36,531 bases of DNA from Alphaproteobacteria bacterium (GTDB taxonomy: Bacteria; Pseudomonadota; Alphaproteobacteria; Reyranellales; JAQSWP01). The DNA lies in assembly GCA_029266575.1 (NCBI GenBank), contig JAQSWP010000036.1, positions 1 through 36,531 of the forward strand. Reading direction: 5' to 3'. Positions within the stretch are counted from its first letter, which is position 1. Every line of letters starts with the position of its first letter. The notes beneath the pieces are model-generated. The model was not told where the DNA came from and searched no databases. It worked only from the letters and a program-made list of their open reading frames with translations. Below, piece by piece: positions 27,350 to 36,531 of this stretch. Both the position numbers and the translations under genes were made by a program.

Positions 27350-28425
<1,076 letters not shown>

Positions 28426-28429
<4 letters not shown>

Positions 28430-29478
28430 GCCTGCGCCCTCAGTTCGGGGATGGTTTCGATCGGCGCGCGCCAGCAGGCGACGTCGTGGCCGGGCGAGAT
28501 TTCCATCAGCGGCGGCTGCTCGGCGCGGCACTTGTCGATGGCGAAGGGACAACGCGGGTGGAAGCGGCAGCCGACCGGCAGCGAAGCCGGGTTGGGCACG
28601 GTGCCCTCGATGGTGGCCAGCCGGGCGCGGTCTTCCTCCAGACGCGGGACCGAGCCCAGCAGGCCGATAGTGTAGGGATGCTGCGGATCGGCAAAGAGAT
28701 TTTGCACCGAGGCGGTCTCGACGATCTTGCCGGCGTACATGACCGCCACATCGTCGGCGACTTCGGCAATAACGCCCAGATCGTGGGTGATCAGCAATAT
28801 CGCCGTCCCAGTGCGCTTTTGCATGTCGCCCAGCAATTCCAGGATCTGCGCCTGGATGGTGACGTCGAGCGCCGTGGTGGGCTCGTCGGCGATCAGAAGC
28901 TTGGGCTCGCAGGCCAGCGCCATGGCGATCATGGCGCGCTGGCGCATGCCGCCCGACATTTCATGCGGGAAGGAATCGACACGCGTCGCTGCCGAGGGAA
29001 TGCGCACCAGATCCAGCACCGCGATGGCCCGCTTGCGCGCCTCGGCATGGCTGATCGGGAAATGCGCCCGCAGCGCCTCAATGATCTGCTCGCCCACGGT
29101 ATAGACCGGGTTGAGCGAGGTCATCGGTTCCTGGAAAATCATCGCCAGCTCGCGCCCGCGATAGCGGCGGCGTTCCTCGGCGTCGAGCTCGAGCAGATCG
29201 ACTTCGCCATAACGCATCTGCGCGCCGGTGACTTCCGCCGGCGGCATCGGAAGCAGGCCCATGATGGCCAGCGAGGTGACGCTCTTGCCCGAGCCCGACT
29301 CGCCCACCAAGCCCAGCGTGCGGCCGGGGTAGAGCCTGAGACTCACCCCGTCCACCGCTTTTACCAAACTGCCGCCGACCTTGAAGCCCGCGACCAGGTC
29401 CCGCACGTCAAGCAAGGGGGCAGCGCCTGACGCGCTGCCCGTGTTCTCGCTCACAATCGTCTCGCTCCTGACATCCAT
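28426..29478 (-). CDS. Oligopeptide/dipeptide ABC transporter ATP-binding protein (DppD/OppD-like)
   Basis: [65 protein letters not shown]. Confidence 0.94.
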
Positions 29479-29480
29479 GT

Positions 29481-31061
29481 TCAGAACGAGACGTCGAGGC
29501 CCTTGTAGAGCAGGCTGGTGAAGGTGGCGTGCGGCTTGACGTTCTTCACTTTCTTGCTGGCGGCGACGAACACCATGTCGTGCACCAGCGGCACCCATAG
29601 CGCGTTGGCGACGATCTTCTCCTGCACCTTGGCGTAGTTCTCCGCCCGCACCTTGGGATCGGAGGCCTGCAATCCGGCATCCAGCCAGCCATCGGTTTCG
29701 GCATCGATCCAGTTCATGCGGTTGGGGATCGGCCGGTTCTGCGAGCGCCAGTAGACGTTGAGCACGTCGCCGGCGGAGGCGTAGGGATTGCAGAGCAGGA
29801 ACATGTCGAATTCCTGCGTCGCGATCTTGGTGAAATAGGCGGTGGCGTCGAAGGCCTCGATCTTCAAATCGATGCCGACCTGGCGCATATAGCCCTGCAC
29901 CGCCGTGGCCATCTGCGGGTTGCTGCCCGAATTCAGGATGAACAGCACCGGCGACAGCCGTACGCCGTTCTTCTCGCGCATGCCGTCACTGCCGGCTTTC
30001 CAGCCGGCGGCATCGAGCAATTTCTTGGCCTCGGCCGGATTGTATTTGCCCAGCGGCGTGTTCTGCGTGCTGGCTGCGAAGTCGGGTGTGCCGGGATGCA
30101 GATAGGCCGGGGCCGGAATGGCATTGCCGAAGAAAATCTGCTTGGCGATATCCTCGCGGTTGACTGCAAGGTTCATCGCCTTGCGCACCTCGATATCCTT
30201 CATCAGGTCGCGGGTGATCTTGTTGCCGATGAAGCAGGTGCGGAAATAGTTGGCCGGCGCGGTAATGGCGACGTTGGGCGCTTTCTTCAGTTCGGCCACC
30301 GACCACAGCGGCACGGCATAGGTGAGATCGCCCTGGCCCGACATCACCGCGGCCATGCGGGAAGCGTCTTCCGGCACCATCTTCCACACGATCTTCTCGA
30401 CCTTGGCGGGGCCCTTGTTGGCGTAGATCGGCGGACCCCATTTGTAGGCGGCATGCCGCTTCAGGGTCATCTCGGTGCGCGGCGTCCAGCTCTCCCAGCA
30501 GAACGGGCCGGTGCCATCGACGCCCTTGATGCCGAAATCCTTGCCCAGCGCATCGACGTTCTCCTTGTTCAGGATGGTGCCGTGCATGAGGGTGAGCGTG
30601 TAAAGCAACTCGTTGTAGGGCTCGTTCAGCTCGTAGACGATCCTGGTCGGGCCCGCAGCGGTGATCGACTTCACCTTGCCCATCTTCTGCGCCGACGGCT
30701 TCTTGTTCTCGGTGTCGAGCATGCGGTTGAAGGTGTAGACCACGTCCTCGGACGTCATCTTCTTACCGGAGCAGAAAGAAACGTCGTCACGCAGCTCGAA
30801 AGTGTAAGTCTTGCCATCCGGACTGACGGTCCACGACTTGGCCAGCAGCGGCTTGATGGTCTTCATGTCGAAGTCCAGCGCCACCAAGGTGTCGCCCAGC
30901 AGGAAGGCGATTTCCGAGGCCGCCGCGGCCGTGGCGCGCTGCGGATCGTAGGAGAAGGAATCGACGGTGCGCAGCACGGTCAATGTCTGCCCCGATGCCA
31001 CGCCCGGCAGGGCCATGCCCATGCCCAGCACCAATCCGGCGATCGTTTGCTTCCAGTTCAT
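29481..31061 (-). CDS. ABC transporter substrate-binding protein, family 5 (DppA/OppA-like)
   Basis: Signal peptide; TLTVLRTVDSFSYDPQRATAAAASEIAFLLGDTLVALDFDMKTIKPLLAKSWTVSPDGKTYTFELRDDVSFCSGKKMTSEDVVYTFNRM. Confidence 0.94.
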   Translation of the reverse strand: MNWKQTIAGLVLGMGMALPGVASGQTLTVLRTVDSFSYDPQRATAAAASEIAFLLGDTLVALDFDMKTIKPLLAKSWTVSPDGKTYTFELRDDVSFCSGKKMTSEDVVYTFNRMLDTENKKPSAQKMGKVKSITAAGPTRIVYELNEPYNELLYTLTLMHGTILNKENVDALGKDFGIKGVDGTGPFCWESWTPRTEMTLKRHAAYKWGPPIYANKGPAKVEKIVWKMVPEDASRMAAVMSGQGDLTYAVPLWSVAELKKAPNVAITAPANYFRTCFIGNKITRDLMKDIEVRKAMNLAVNREDIAKQIFFGNAIPAPAYLHPGTPDFAASTQNTPLGKYNPAEAKKLLDAAGWKAGSDGMREKNGVRLSPVLFILNSGSNPQMATAVQGYMRQVGIDLKIEAFDATAYFTKIATQEFDMFLLCNPYASAGDVLNVYWRSQNRPIPNRMNWIDAETDGWLDAGLQASDPKVRAENYAKVQEKIVANALWVPLVHDMVFVAASKKVKNVKPHATFTSLLYKGLDVSF

Positions 31062-31091
31062 ATCGGGCCTCCTTATTGTTTGCCTGCGCCC

Positions 31092-31967
31092 TCAGGCGAC
31101 CAGGCGCGGATCGAGAACGTCACGCAGCGCATCGCCGACGACATTGGCCGCCAGCACGATGAGAAAGATGAAGACGCAGGGGATGGTCACGATGTGCGGC
31201 GCCAGGAACAGCAAGCCGCGCCCGTCGGCGGCCATCATCCCCAGCTCCGCCGTCGGTGGCTGCGCGCCCAGACCCAGGAATCCCAGCGCCGAGCCGATCA
31301 GGATCACCTGGCCGAAACGCAAAGTGAGAAAGACGAAGATGGTCGAGGCGCAGTTCAGCGCCAGATAACGCCACAGCAGTACGCGATCGGACAGGCCGAT
31401 CGCCCTGCCCGCCTCGAGGAATTCCTGGCTGGCGACGCCCACCGCCGCGCCGCGCGCGATGCGCGCCACGTCGGGCACGGTGGCGAAGATCAGTGCGAAG
31501 ATCACCGCGCCCAGGCCGGGTCCGAAGATGGCGGCGGCGGCCAGACCGATCAGGATGGCGGGGAAGGCCAGCAGCATGTCGATGACGCGCATGACCACGC
31601 CGTCGATGCGCTTGTAGAAGGCGGCCAGCACGCCGATGGCGGCGCCCAAAAGGCCGCCGACCAGCACGCTCATCACCCCCATCAGCAAGGTCAGGCGCAT
31701 GCCGTAGAGCACGCGGCTGAAAATGTCGCGGCCGGTGGCATCGGTGCCCAGCCAGTTTTCGCCATCGGGCGTGCGGATGGCCTTGCCGAGATTGATCGCA
31801 TAGGGATCGTAAGGCGCAATCAGCGGCGCCAGAATCGCGGCCACTATCAGAACGCTCAGCAGCAGGGCAGCGACAGCCGCGGCACGATCGGCCAGCAGGC
31901 GGCGCCAGATCGTGGCGCGTGTCGGCGGAGTTGCGGCAGGCGTTGCGATGGCTTGAACGGCGTTCAT
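31092..31967 (-). CDS. ABC transporter permease (DppC-like)
   Basis: LIAPYDPYAINLGKAIRTPDGENWLGTDATGRDIFSRVLYGMRLTLLMG. Confidence 0.94.
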   Translation of the reverse strand: MNAVQAIATPAATPPTRATIWRRLLADRAAAVAALLLSVLIVAAILAPLIAPYDPYAINLGKAIRTPDGENWLGTDATGRDIFSRVLYGMRLTLLMGVMSVLVGGLLGAAIGVLAAFYKRIDGVVMRVIDMLLAFPAILIGLAAAAIFGPGLGAVIFALIFATVPDVARIARGAAVGVASQEFLEAGRAIGLSDRVLLWRYLALNCASTIFVFLTLRFGQVILIGSALGFLGLGAQPPTAELGMMAADGRGLLFLAPHIVTIPCVFIFLIVLAANVVGDALRDVLDPRLVA

Positions 31968-32905
31968 CGCCGGCGCACTCGCGGATCGAGCCGCGTATAG
32001 AGCACGTCGACCGAGAGGTTGATGAGGATGAAGGCCAGCGCCAGGATCATGATGGCGCCCTGGGCGAGCGGGAAATCGCGCGACAGGATGGCGCCCACCG
32101 CCAATTGCCCCAGCCCGGGCCAGGCGAACAGAGTTTCAGTGACGACAGCGCCGCCCAACAGGAAAGCCGCCTGCAAACCGATGAGGGTGACGATGGGAAT
32201 GAGCGCAGTGCGCAGCACATGCGCCAGCACCACCCGGCCCTCGCGCACGCCCTTGGCGCGGGCGGTGCGGACGTAATCGGCGCGCAGCACTTCCAAGGTG
32301 GTGGTGCGCGTCATGCGCGCGATCGGCCCGACCAGCACGCCGCCCAGGGTGATGGCCGGCAGGATGATGCCGACTAGGCCCTCCCATGTGTAAAGCGGGC
32401 CAGGCCGGCCGACGAACGGCAGCGCCTGCCACTCGAAGCCGACATAACGGATCAGCATCAGGCCGAGGAAGAACACCGGCACGGAAATGCCAGTGACCGA
32501 CAGCGCCATCACCAGCCGGTCGACCCACTGCCCGCGGCGGATCGCGGCCCAGGTGCCGAGCGCCAGCCCGCCGGGTATTGCCCACAGCATGGCCATGAAG
32601 GTCAGTTCCACCGTCGGCGGGATGGCCAGCCAAAGTTCTTCGGCAACCGAACGGTTGGAGATCAGCGAGCGGCCGAGATCGCCCTGCAGCACGCGGACGA
32701 GGTAGGAGCCGAACTGCACATAGAGCGGTCGGTCGAGCCCGAGATCCTTGCGGATGGAATCGCGCACCTCTTGCGTCGCTTCCGGCCCGGCCAGCAGCTC
32801 GACCGGGTCGGACGGCACCACCTGCAGCAGTAGGAAGCCGATCAGCAGCACGCCCAGCAGCACCGGGATGGAGATCAGCAGACGTTGCAGGACGTAAGTC
32901 GCCAT
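31964..32905 (-). CDS. ABC transporter permease (DppB-like)
   Basis: MATYVLQRLLISIPVLLGVLLIGFLLLQVVPSDPVELLAG...EVLRADYVRTARAKGVREGRVVLAHVLRTALIPIVTLIG. Confidence 0.94.
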   Translation of the reverse strand: MATYVLQRLLISIPVLLGVLLIGFLLLQVVPSDPVELLAGPEATQEVRDSIRKDLGLDRPLYVQFGSYLVRVLQGDLGRSLISNRSVAEELWLAIPPTVELTFMAMLWAIPGGLALGTWAAIRRGQWVDRLVMALSVTGISVPVFFLGLMLIRYVGFEWQALPFVGRPGPLYTWEGLVGIILPAITLGGVLVGPIARMTRTTTLEVLRADYVRTARAKGVREGRVVLAHVLRTALIPIVTLIGLQAAFLLGGAVVTETLFAWPGLGQLAVGAILSRDFPLAQGAIMILALAFILINLSVDVLYTRLDPRVRRR

Positions 32906-32920
32906 CGAGCCTCAAAGAAT

Positions 32921-32935
32921 GTTCTTTAAAAGAAC
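32921..32935. promoter_or_regulatory. Candidate IclR operator, site 4 (dpp-like operon, divergent from M20 gene)
   Basis: GTTCTTTAAAAGAAC. Minus-strand TTGACA (32981-32986)-N17-AATGAT. Confidence 0.6.
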
Positions 32936-33038
32936 ATTTGTTTGTATTGCGATTGCCATCATTTGCAGGAAGCGGCAGACTGTCAAGCGGCGGTGGCCGA
33001 AACGCCGTCGTCGCAATGATGTTTTGCGGAGAGGGTCG

Positions 33039-34217
33039 ATGCCTGCTTTGTCCGACGTGATCGCAAGCGAAGGCGAATTGATCAATTGGCGCCATCATCT
33101 GCACGCCCATCCCGAACTTGCCTATGATGAGACGATAACGGCCGACTTCATCGCCGCGCGGCTGCACGAAATGGGGCTGGACGTGCATCGTGGCCTGGGG
33201 GGCACTGGCGTGGTCGGCACGCTGCGCTCAGGCAATGCCGGCGACACGATCGGCATCCGCGCCGACATCGATGCGCTGCCGATCCACGAAGCCAACGAAA
33301 AGCTGGGCTATCGCTCCAGGCACGACGGCAAGATGCATGCCTGCGGCCATGACGGGCACACGGTGATGGCGCTGGGCGCCGCCAAATACCTGGCGCAGAC
33401 CAGAAAATTCCGCGGCACGGTGCATTTCGTCTTCCAGCCGGCGGAGGAAGGCGGCGCCGGCGCCGCGGCCATGATCAAGGACGGGCTGTTCAAACTGTTT
33501 CCGATGTCGGCGCTGTTTGCCCTGCATAACCGGCCCGGCCTGGCGCGCGGCAAATTCGGCATTCGCGCCGGCTACGGCTCGTCGGCGACGTCGCGCTTCG
33601 AGATCGAGGTGCAGGGCCGCGATGCGCATGCCGCCATGCCGCAGCAGGGCGTCGACGGGCTGATGGTGGGCGCCAAGATGGTCGACGCCATCCTGATGAT
33701 CGCCGCCCGCACCATCAATCCCAACGACATGATGGGCATCGCCATCACCGATTTCCGCTCCGGCATCGGCTGGGGCATCATCCCCGGCGCCGCCTCGCTG
33801 AAAGGCGCATTCCGCTCCTACAAGCCCGAAGTGCAGGCGGCGACCGAAGCGGCGTTGCGCCGCGCCGTCGAGGGCATCGCCTCAGCCTATGGCGCGCAGA
33901 TGAAGCTGACGGTGACGCCGGGTTATCCGTCGCTGCGCAACGACAAGACGCTGGCCGCTTTCGCCGCCGAGACCGCGGTCGAGATCTTCGGCGCCGACAA
34001 CGTCGATGGCGACTGCCCGCCATCGCTGGCATCGGAGGATTTCTCCTACTATTGCGAGCACGTGAAATGCGCTTATGGCTGGATCGGCAATGGCGACGGG
34101 CCGGAAGGCTGCACCGTGCATAACGCCCATTACGACTTCAACGACCGCATCCTGAGCAACGGCGCCTCCTATTTCGCGCGGCTGGTCGAGCGGAGTTTGC
34201 CGGCCGACGCCTCCTAG
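33039..34217 (+). CDS. M20 family metallopeptidase/amidohydrolase (hippurate hydrolase-like)
   Basis: WRHHLHAHPELAYDE, GIRADIDALPIHE, GKMHACGHDGHTVMALGAAKYL, FVFQPAEEGGAGAAAMIKDGLF; RBS-like ggagagggt. Confidence 0.93.
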   Translation: MPALSDVIASEGELINWRHHLHAHPELAYDETITADFIAARLHEMGLDVHRGLGGTGVVGTLRSGNAGDTIGIRADIDALPIHEANEKLGYRSRHDGKMHACGHDGHTVMALGAAKYLAQTRKFRGTVHFVFQPAEEGGAGAAAMIKDGLFKLFPMSALFALHNRPGLARGKFGIRAGYGSSATSRFEIEVQGRDAHAAMPQQGVDGLMVGAKMVDAILMIAARTINPNDMMGIAITDFRSGIGWGIIPGAASLKGAFRSYKPEVQAATEAALRRAVEGIASAYGAQMKLTVTPGYPSLRNDKTLAAFAAETAVEIFGADNVDGDCPPSLASEDFSYYCEHVKCAYGWIGNGDGPEGCTVHNAHYDFNDRILSNGASYFARLVERSLPADAS

Positions 34218-36460
34218 GCCCAGATCGCCAAAGGCAGGGCACCGAAAGCGATAACCGGCCGCAATCCCGGTCGCGGCGGATCGAACCGCGCGGAGGAAAA
34301 ATCGAACCAGTCGCCACGGGCGAAGCTCGCCGGCGCGCAGCAGGCGGCGACGACCACCGACCCGCTTTCGTGCTGGCGGGCGAAAGCGATCAGCCGTTTG
34401 TCGGAAACGTCGAGCGGCATATAGCGGCCGCTGCGGAAGATTTCCGCCTTCTCCTTGCGCAACGCCAGCAAGGCCTCGGTCAGCTTGATCTTGACCACGC
34501 CGTTGCGCCAGTCGCCGCACAGCTCCGTCCAGTCTTCCTGATGCGACAACATCGAGTGCCGCTGGGCGTAATCGACCGGACGGCGATTGTCGGGATCGAC
34601 GAAGGAGAGATCCCAGCCTTCGCAGCCCTGATAGAAATCGGGCACGCCGGGCAAAGTGGCTTTCAAGGCAAGCTGCGCCAGGCTGCAGGCTGCGCCCAGC
34701 CGTGCCGCGTGCAGAGCAAGCGTACCGAAGGCCCGGCGGAAGTTCTCGCCGATATCGAACAGCAGCAGGCGATCGATGAAATTTCCCAATTCCGCCTCGT
34801 AAGCCGCATTGGGCGACGTCCAGCTCGATTTCTCCTTGCCCTCGCGCACCGCCTTGATGGCGAATTCCTTGACGCGCGCGGCGAAGCTTGCGCTCACGCC
34901 CTCCAGCGGCCAGCCGCCCAGCAAAGCCTGATAGAGCATGGCGTGATGTTCCTGGCTCAGCGCCGGATGACGAGGGAAACGCTGCATCGCCTCGCGCCAT
35001 TCGCCCACGATCATGCTGAGCGCGGCCAGCCGCATGCGCGCATCCTCGCCGCGCTTGGTGTCGTGCGTGGCGGTGGCGATCAGCCCATGCGGCTGCGTCG
35101 CCTGGCGCTGGGCGATGGCGCGATGGAATTGCGCCGGGTCCATCGGCTTCTGCTCCGGCCCGCCGCCGACTTCGTTCAGCGCCAGCAGGCAGAAATCACG
35201 ATAGAACAGCGTGTCCTCGACCGACTTGGCCATCACCGGGCCGGAGAATTGCTGCAGGCGGAACGCGAATTCCGACGGCGCCAGCAGCGAACGGCGCAGC
35301 GCTTCCGACTTCGTCGCTTGCTCGACGGTGGCGCGATCTTCAGCCGAAGGACCGCGCGCATCGACATAGGTACGATAGACTGGCAGGTTGACGAGATACT
35401 CGACCAGCTCTTCACGCGTGCCTTCGGGCAATCGCGCCGCCAGATCCGCGACGCTACCGGGAAACAGAGTGTCGAGAATTTGCCGCTTGGCCTGCTCGCG
35501 CAACGAGGCGTCGCCGCACAGCGCGTGCCAGAGCTTGTGGAAACCTTCCAGGCCCTGCTTGTCGATGAACAGGCGAGTGAGGAAATTCAGCGCCTCGTAA
35601 CCCGTGGTGCCGTGCACCCCGGGGAACGGACGCAGTTTTTCCTCCTGCTCCAGGATCTTCTCGACCAGCAGATAAGGCTGCTTCAACCCATTGCCGACCA
35701 GCAGCCGGCGCAGGCGCTCGCAATAGGCGGCAGGATCGCGCACGCCGTCGATATGGTCGAGCCGCAAACCGTCGATCGGCCCCTCGCGCGCCAGGCGCGC
35801 GACCAGCCCGTGCATGTCGTCGAAGGCCTGCTCGACATTGACGCCGACTAGATCGTTGATGTCGAAGAAGCGGCGGTAGTTGATCTCGCGTGGCGCATCC
35901 TGCCAGCGGATCAGCCGGTAATGCTGCTGGCGCAGAATCTCGGTCGGGCTGCCGGCGCCGCCCTCGGCCAGCGGCAGACGGACGCCGTTACAGACGAGAT
36001 TGTCATGCTCGATTTTGATATCGCTTTGCTCCGATGGCTTGTCGAGCAACGGCAAAGTGACGGTGGCATGGCGATAACCTTCGCAGCGGCGCCAGTCGAT
36101 GTCGAAATGACGGGCATAGCGCGAGGATTGGCCGTGACGCAGCACATCATGCCACCAGGGATTGTCGACCGACGCCGCCATGTGGTTGGGCACGAAGTCC
36201 ACGATCATGCCCAACCCGTTGGCGCGCGCCGCCTCGCTTAGGCGCGCGAACCCCGCCTCGCCGCCCAGCTCGGGATTGAGCGCGTTGTAGTCGATCACGT
36301 CGTAGCCATGCGTGCTGCCCGGTCGCGCCGCGGTGATCGGCGACAGATAGAGATGGCTGATGCCGAGCTGGCGCAGATAGGGAACGATGGCGGCGGCGGC
36401 GGCAAAATCGAATTCGCGCCGCAGCTGCAAGCGATAGGTGGCAATGGGGATGCGGCTCAT
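34214..36460 (-). CDS. treY: Maltooligosyl trehalose synthase
   Basis: MSRIPIATYRLQLRREFDFAAAAAIVPYLRQLGISHLYLSPITAARPGSTHGYDVIDYNALNPELGG...VDFVPNHMA...LRLDHIDGVRDP...VPDFYQGCEGWDLSFVDPDNRRPVDY. Confidence 0.95.
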   Translation of the reverse strand: MSRIPIATYRLQLRREFDFAAAAAIVPYLRQLGISHLYLSPITAARPGSTHGYDVIDYNALNPELGGEAGFARLSEAARANGLGMIVDFVPNHMAASVDNPWWHDVLRHGQSSRYARHFDIDWRRCEGYRHATVTLPLLDKPSEQSDIKIEHDNLVCNGVRLPLAEGGAGSPTEILRQQHYRLIRWQDAPREINYRRFFDINDLVGVNVEQAFDDMHGLVARLAREGPIDGLRLDHIDGVRDPAAYCERLRRLLVGNGLKQPYLLVEKILEQEEKLRPFPGVHGTTGYEALNFLTRLFIDKQGLEGFHKLWHALCGDASLREQAKRQILDTLFPGSVADLAARLPEGTREELVEYLVNLPVYRTYVDARGPSAEDRATVEQATKSEALRRSLLAPSEFAFRLQQFSGPVMAKSVEDTLFYRDFCLLALNEVGGGPEQKPMDPAQFHRAIAQRQATQPHGLIATATHDTKRGEDARMRLAALSMIVGEWREAMQRFPRHPALSQEHHAMLYQALLGGWPLEGVSASFAARVKEFAIKAVREGKEKSSWTSPNAAYEAELGNFIDRLLLFDIGENFRRAFGTLALHAARLGAACSLAQLALKATLPGVPDFYQGCEGWDLSFVDPDNRRPVDYAQRHSMLSHQEDWTELCGDWRNGVVKIKLTEALLALRKEKAEIFRSGRYMPLDVSDKRLIAFARQHESGSVVVAACCAPASFARGDWFDFSSARFDPPRPGLRPVIAFGALPLAIWA

Positions 36461-36531
36461 GGCCGATCCAGCAGCCACGCCACCTGCCATGGCGCCAATG
36501 AGGAGCCGGAAGCTTCGCCCCACAGGGCGAG
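36457..36531 (-). CDS. C-terminal fragment, probably maltooligosyltrehalose trehalohydrolase (partial, runs off right edge)
   Basis: Minus strand LALWGEASGSSLAPWQVAWLLDRP*; position upstream of and overlapping treY, and a TreZ-like PPWxVAWxL ending. Confidence 0.4.
   Translation of the reverse strand, partial: LALWGEASGSSLAPWQVAWLLDRP

Noticed and set aside
30096-32000. 634-aa plus-strand ORF
   Set aside because: Antisense to dppA/dppC; composition indicates a shadow frame.

Overview
High-GC, probably alphaproteobacterial window with two adjacent catabolic modules, read almost entirely from the minus strand. Module A (about 1-7.8 kb): C-terminus of a carboxymuconolactone-decarboxylase-like protein, two-domain VOC protein, enoyl-CoA hydratase, SDR, GntR/FCD regulator, and a DctPQM TRAP transporter whose DctM is fused in frame to a class III (CaiB/BaiF) CoA-transferase. 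A dinB (Pol IV) gene follows. Module B (about 9-34.2 kb): second TRAP transporter, Fe-ADH plus haloalkane-dehalogenase-like hydrolase, IclR regulator, TctABC, ALDH, TPP-dependent decarboxylase-like enzyme, NDP-forming acyl-CoA synthetase disrupted by a frameshift, OYE reductase with a degenerate monooxygenase-like N-terminus, Rid protein, three hotdog/MaoC proteins, five-gene oligopeptide-type ABC transporter and an M20 amidohydrolase. The window ends in treY and a probable treZ C-terminus. The strongest non-coding signal is a 15-bp palindrome (GTTCYTWWWAAGAAC) in four minus-strand promoter regions of Module B. It lies downstream of a TTGAC(A/T) box at nearly constant distance, and in two places has a second copy exactly 19 bp away, which suggests an undescribed IclR regulon. 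All functional calls come from reading protein motifs; no database search was run.
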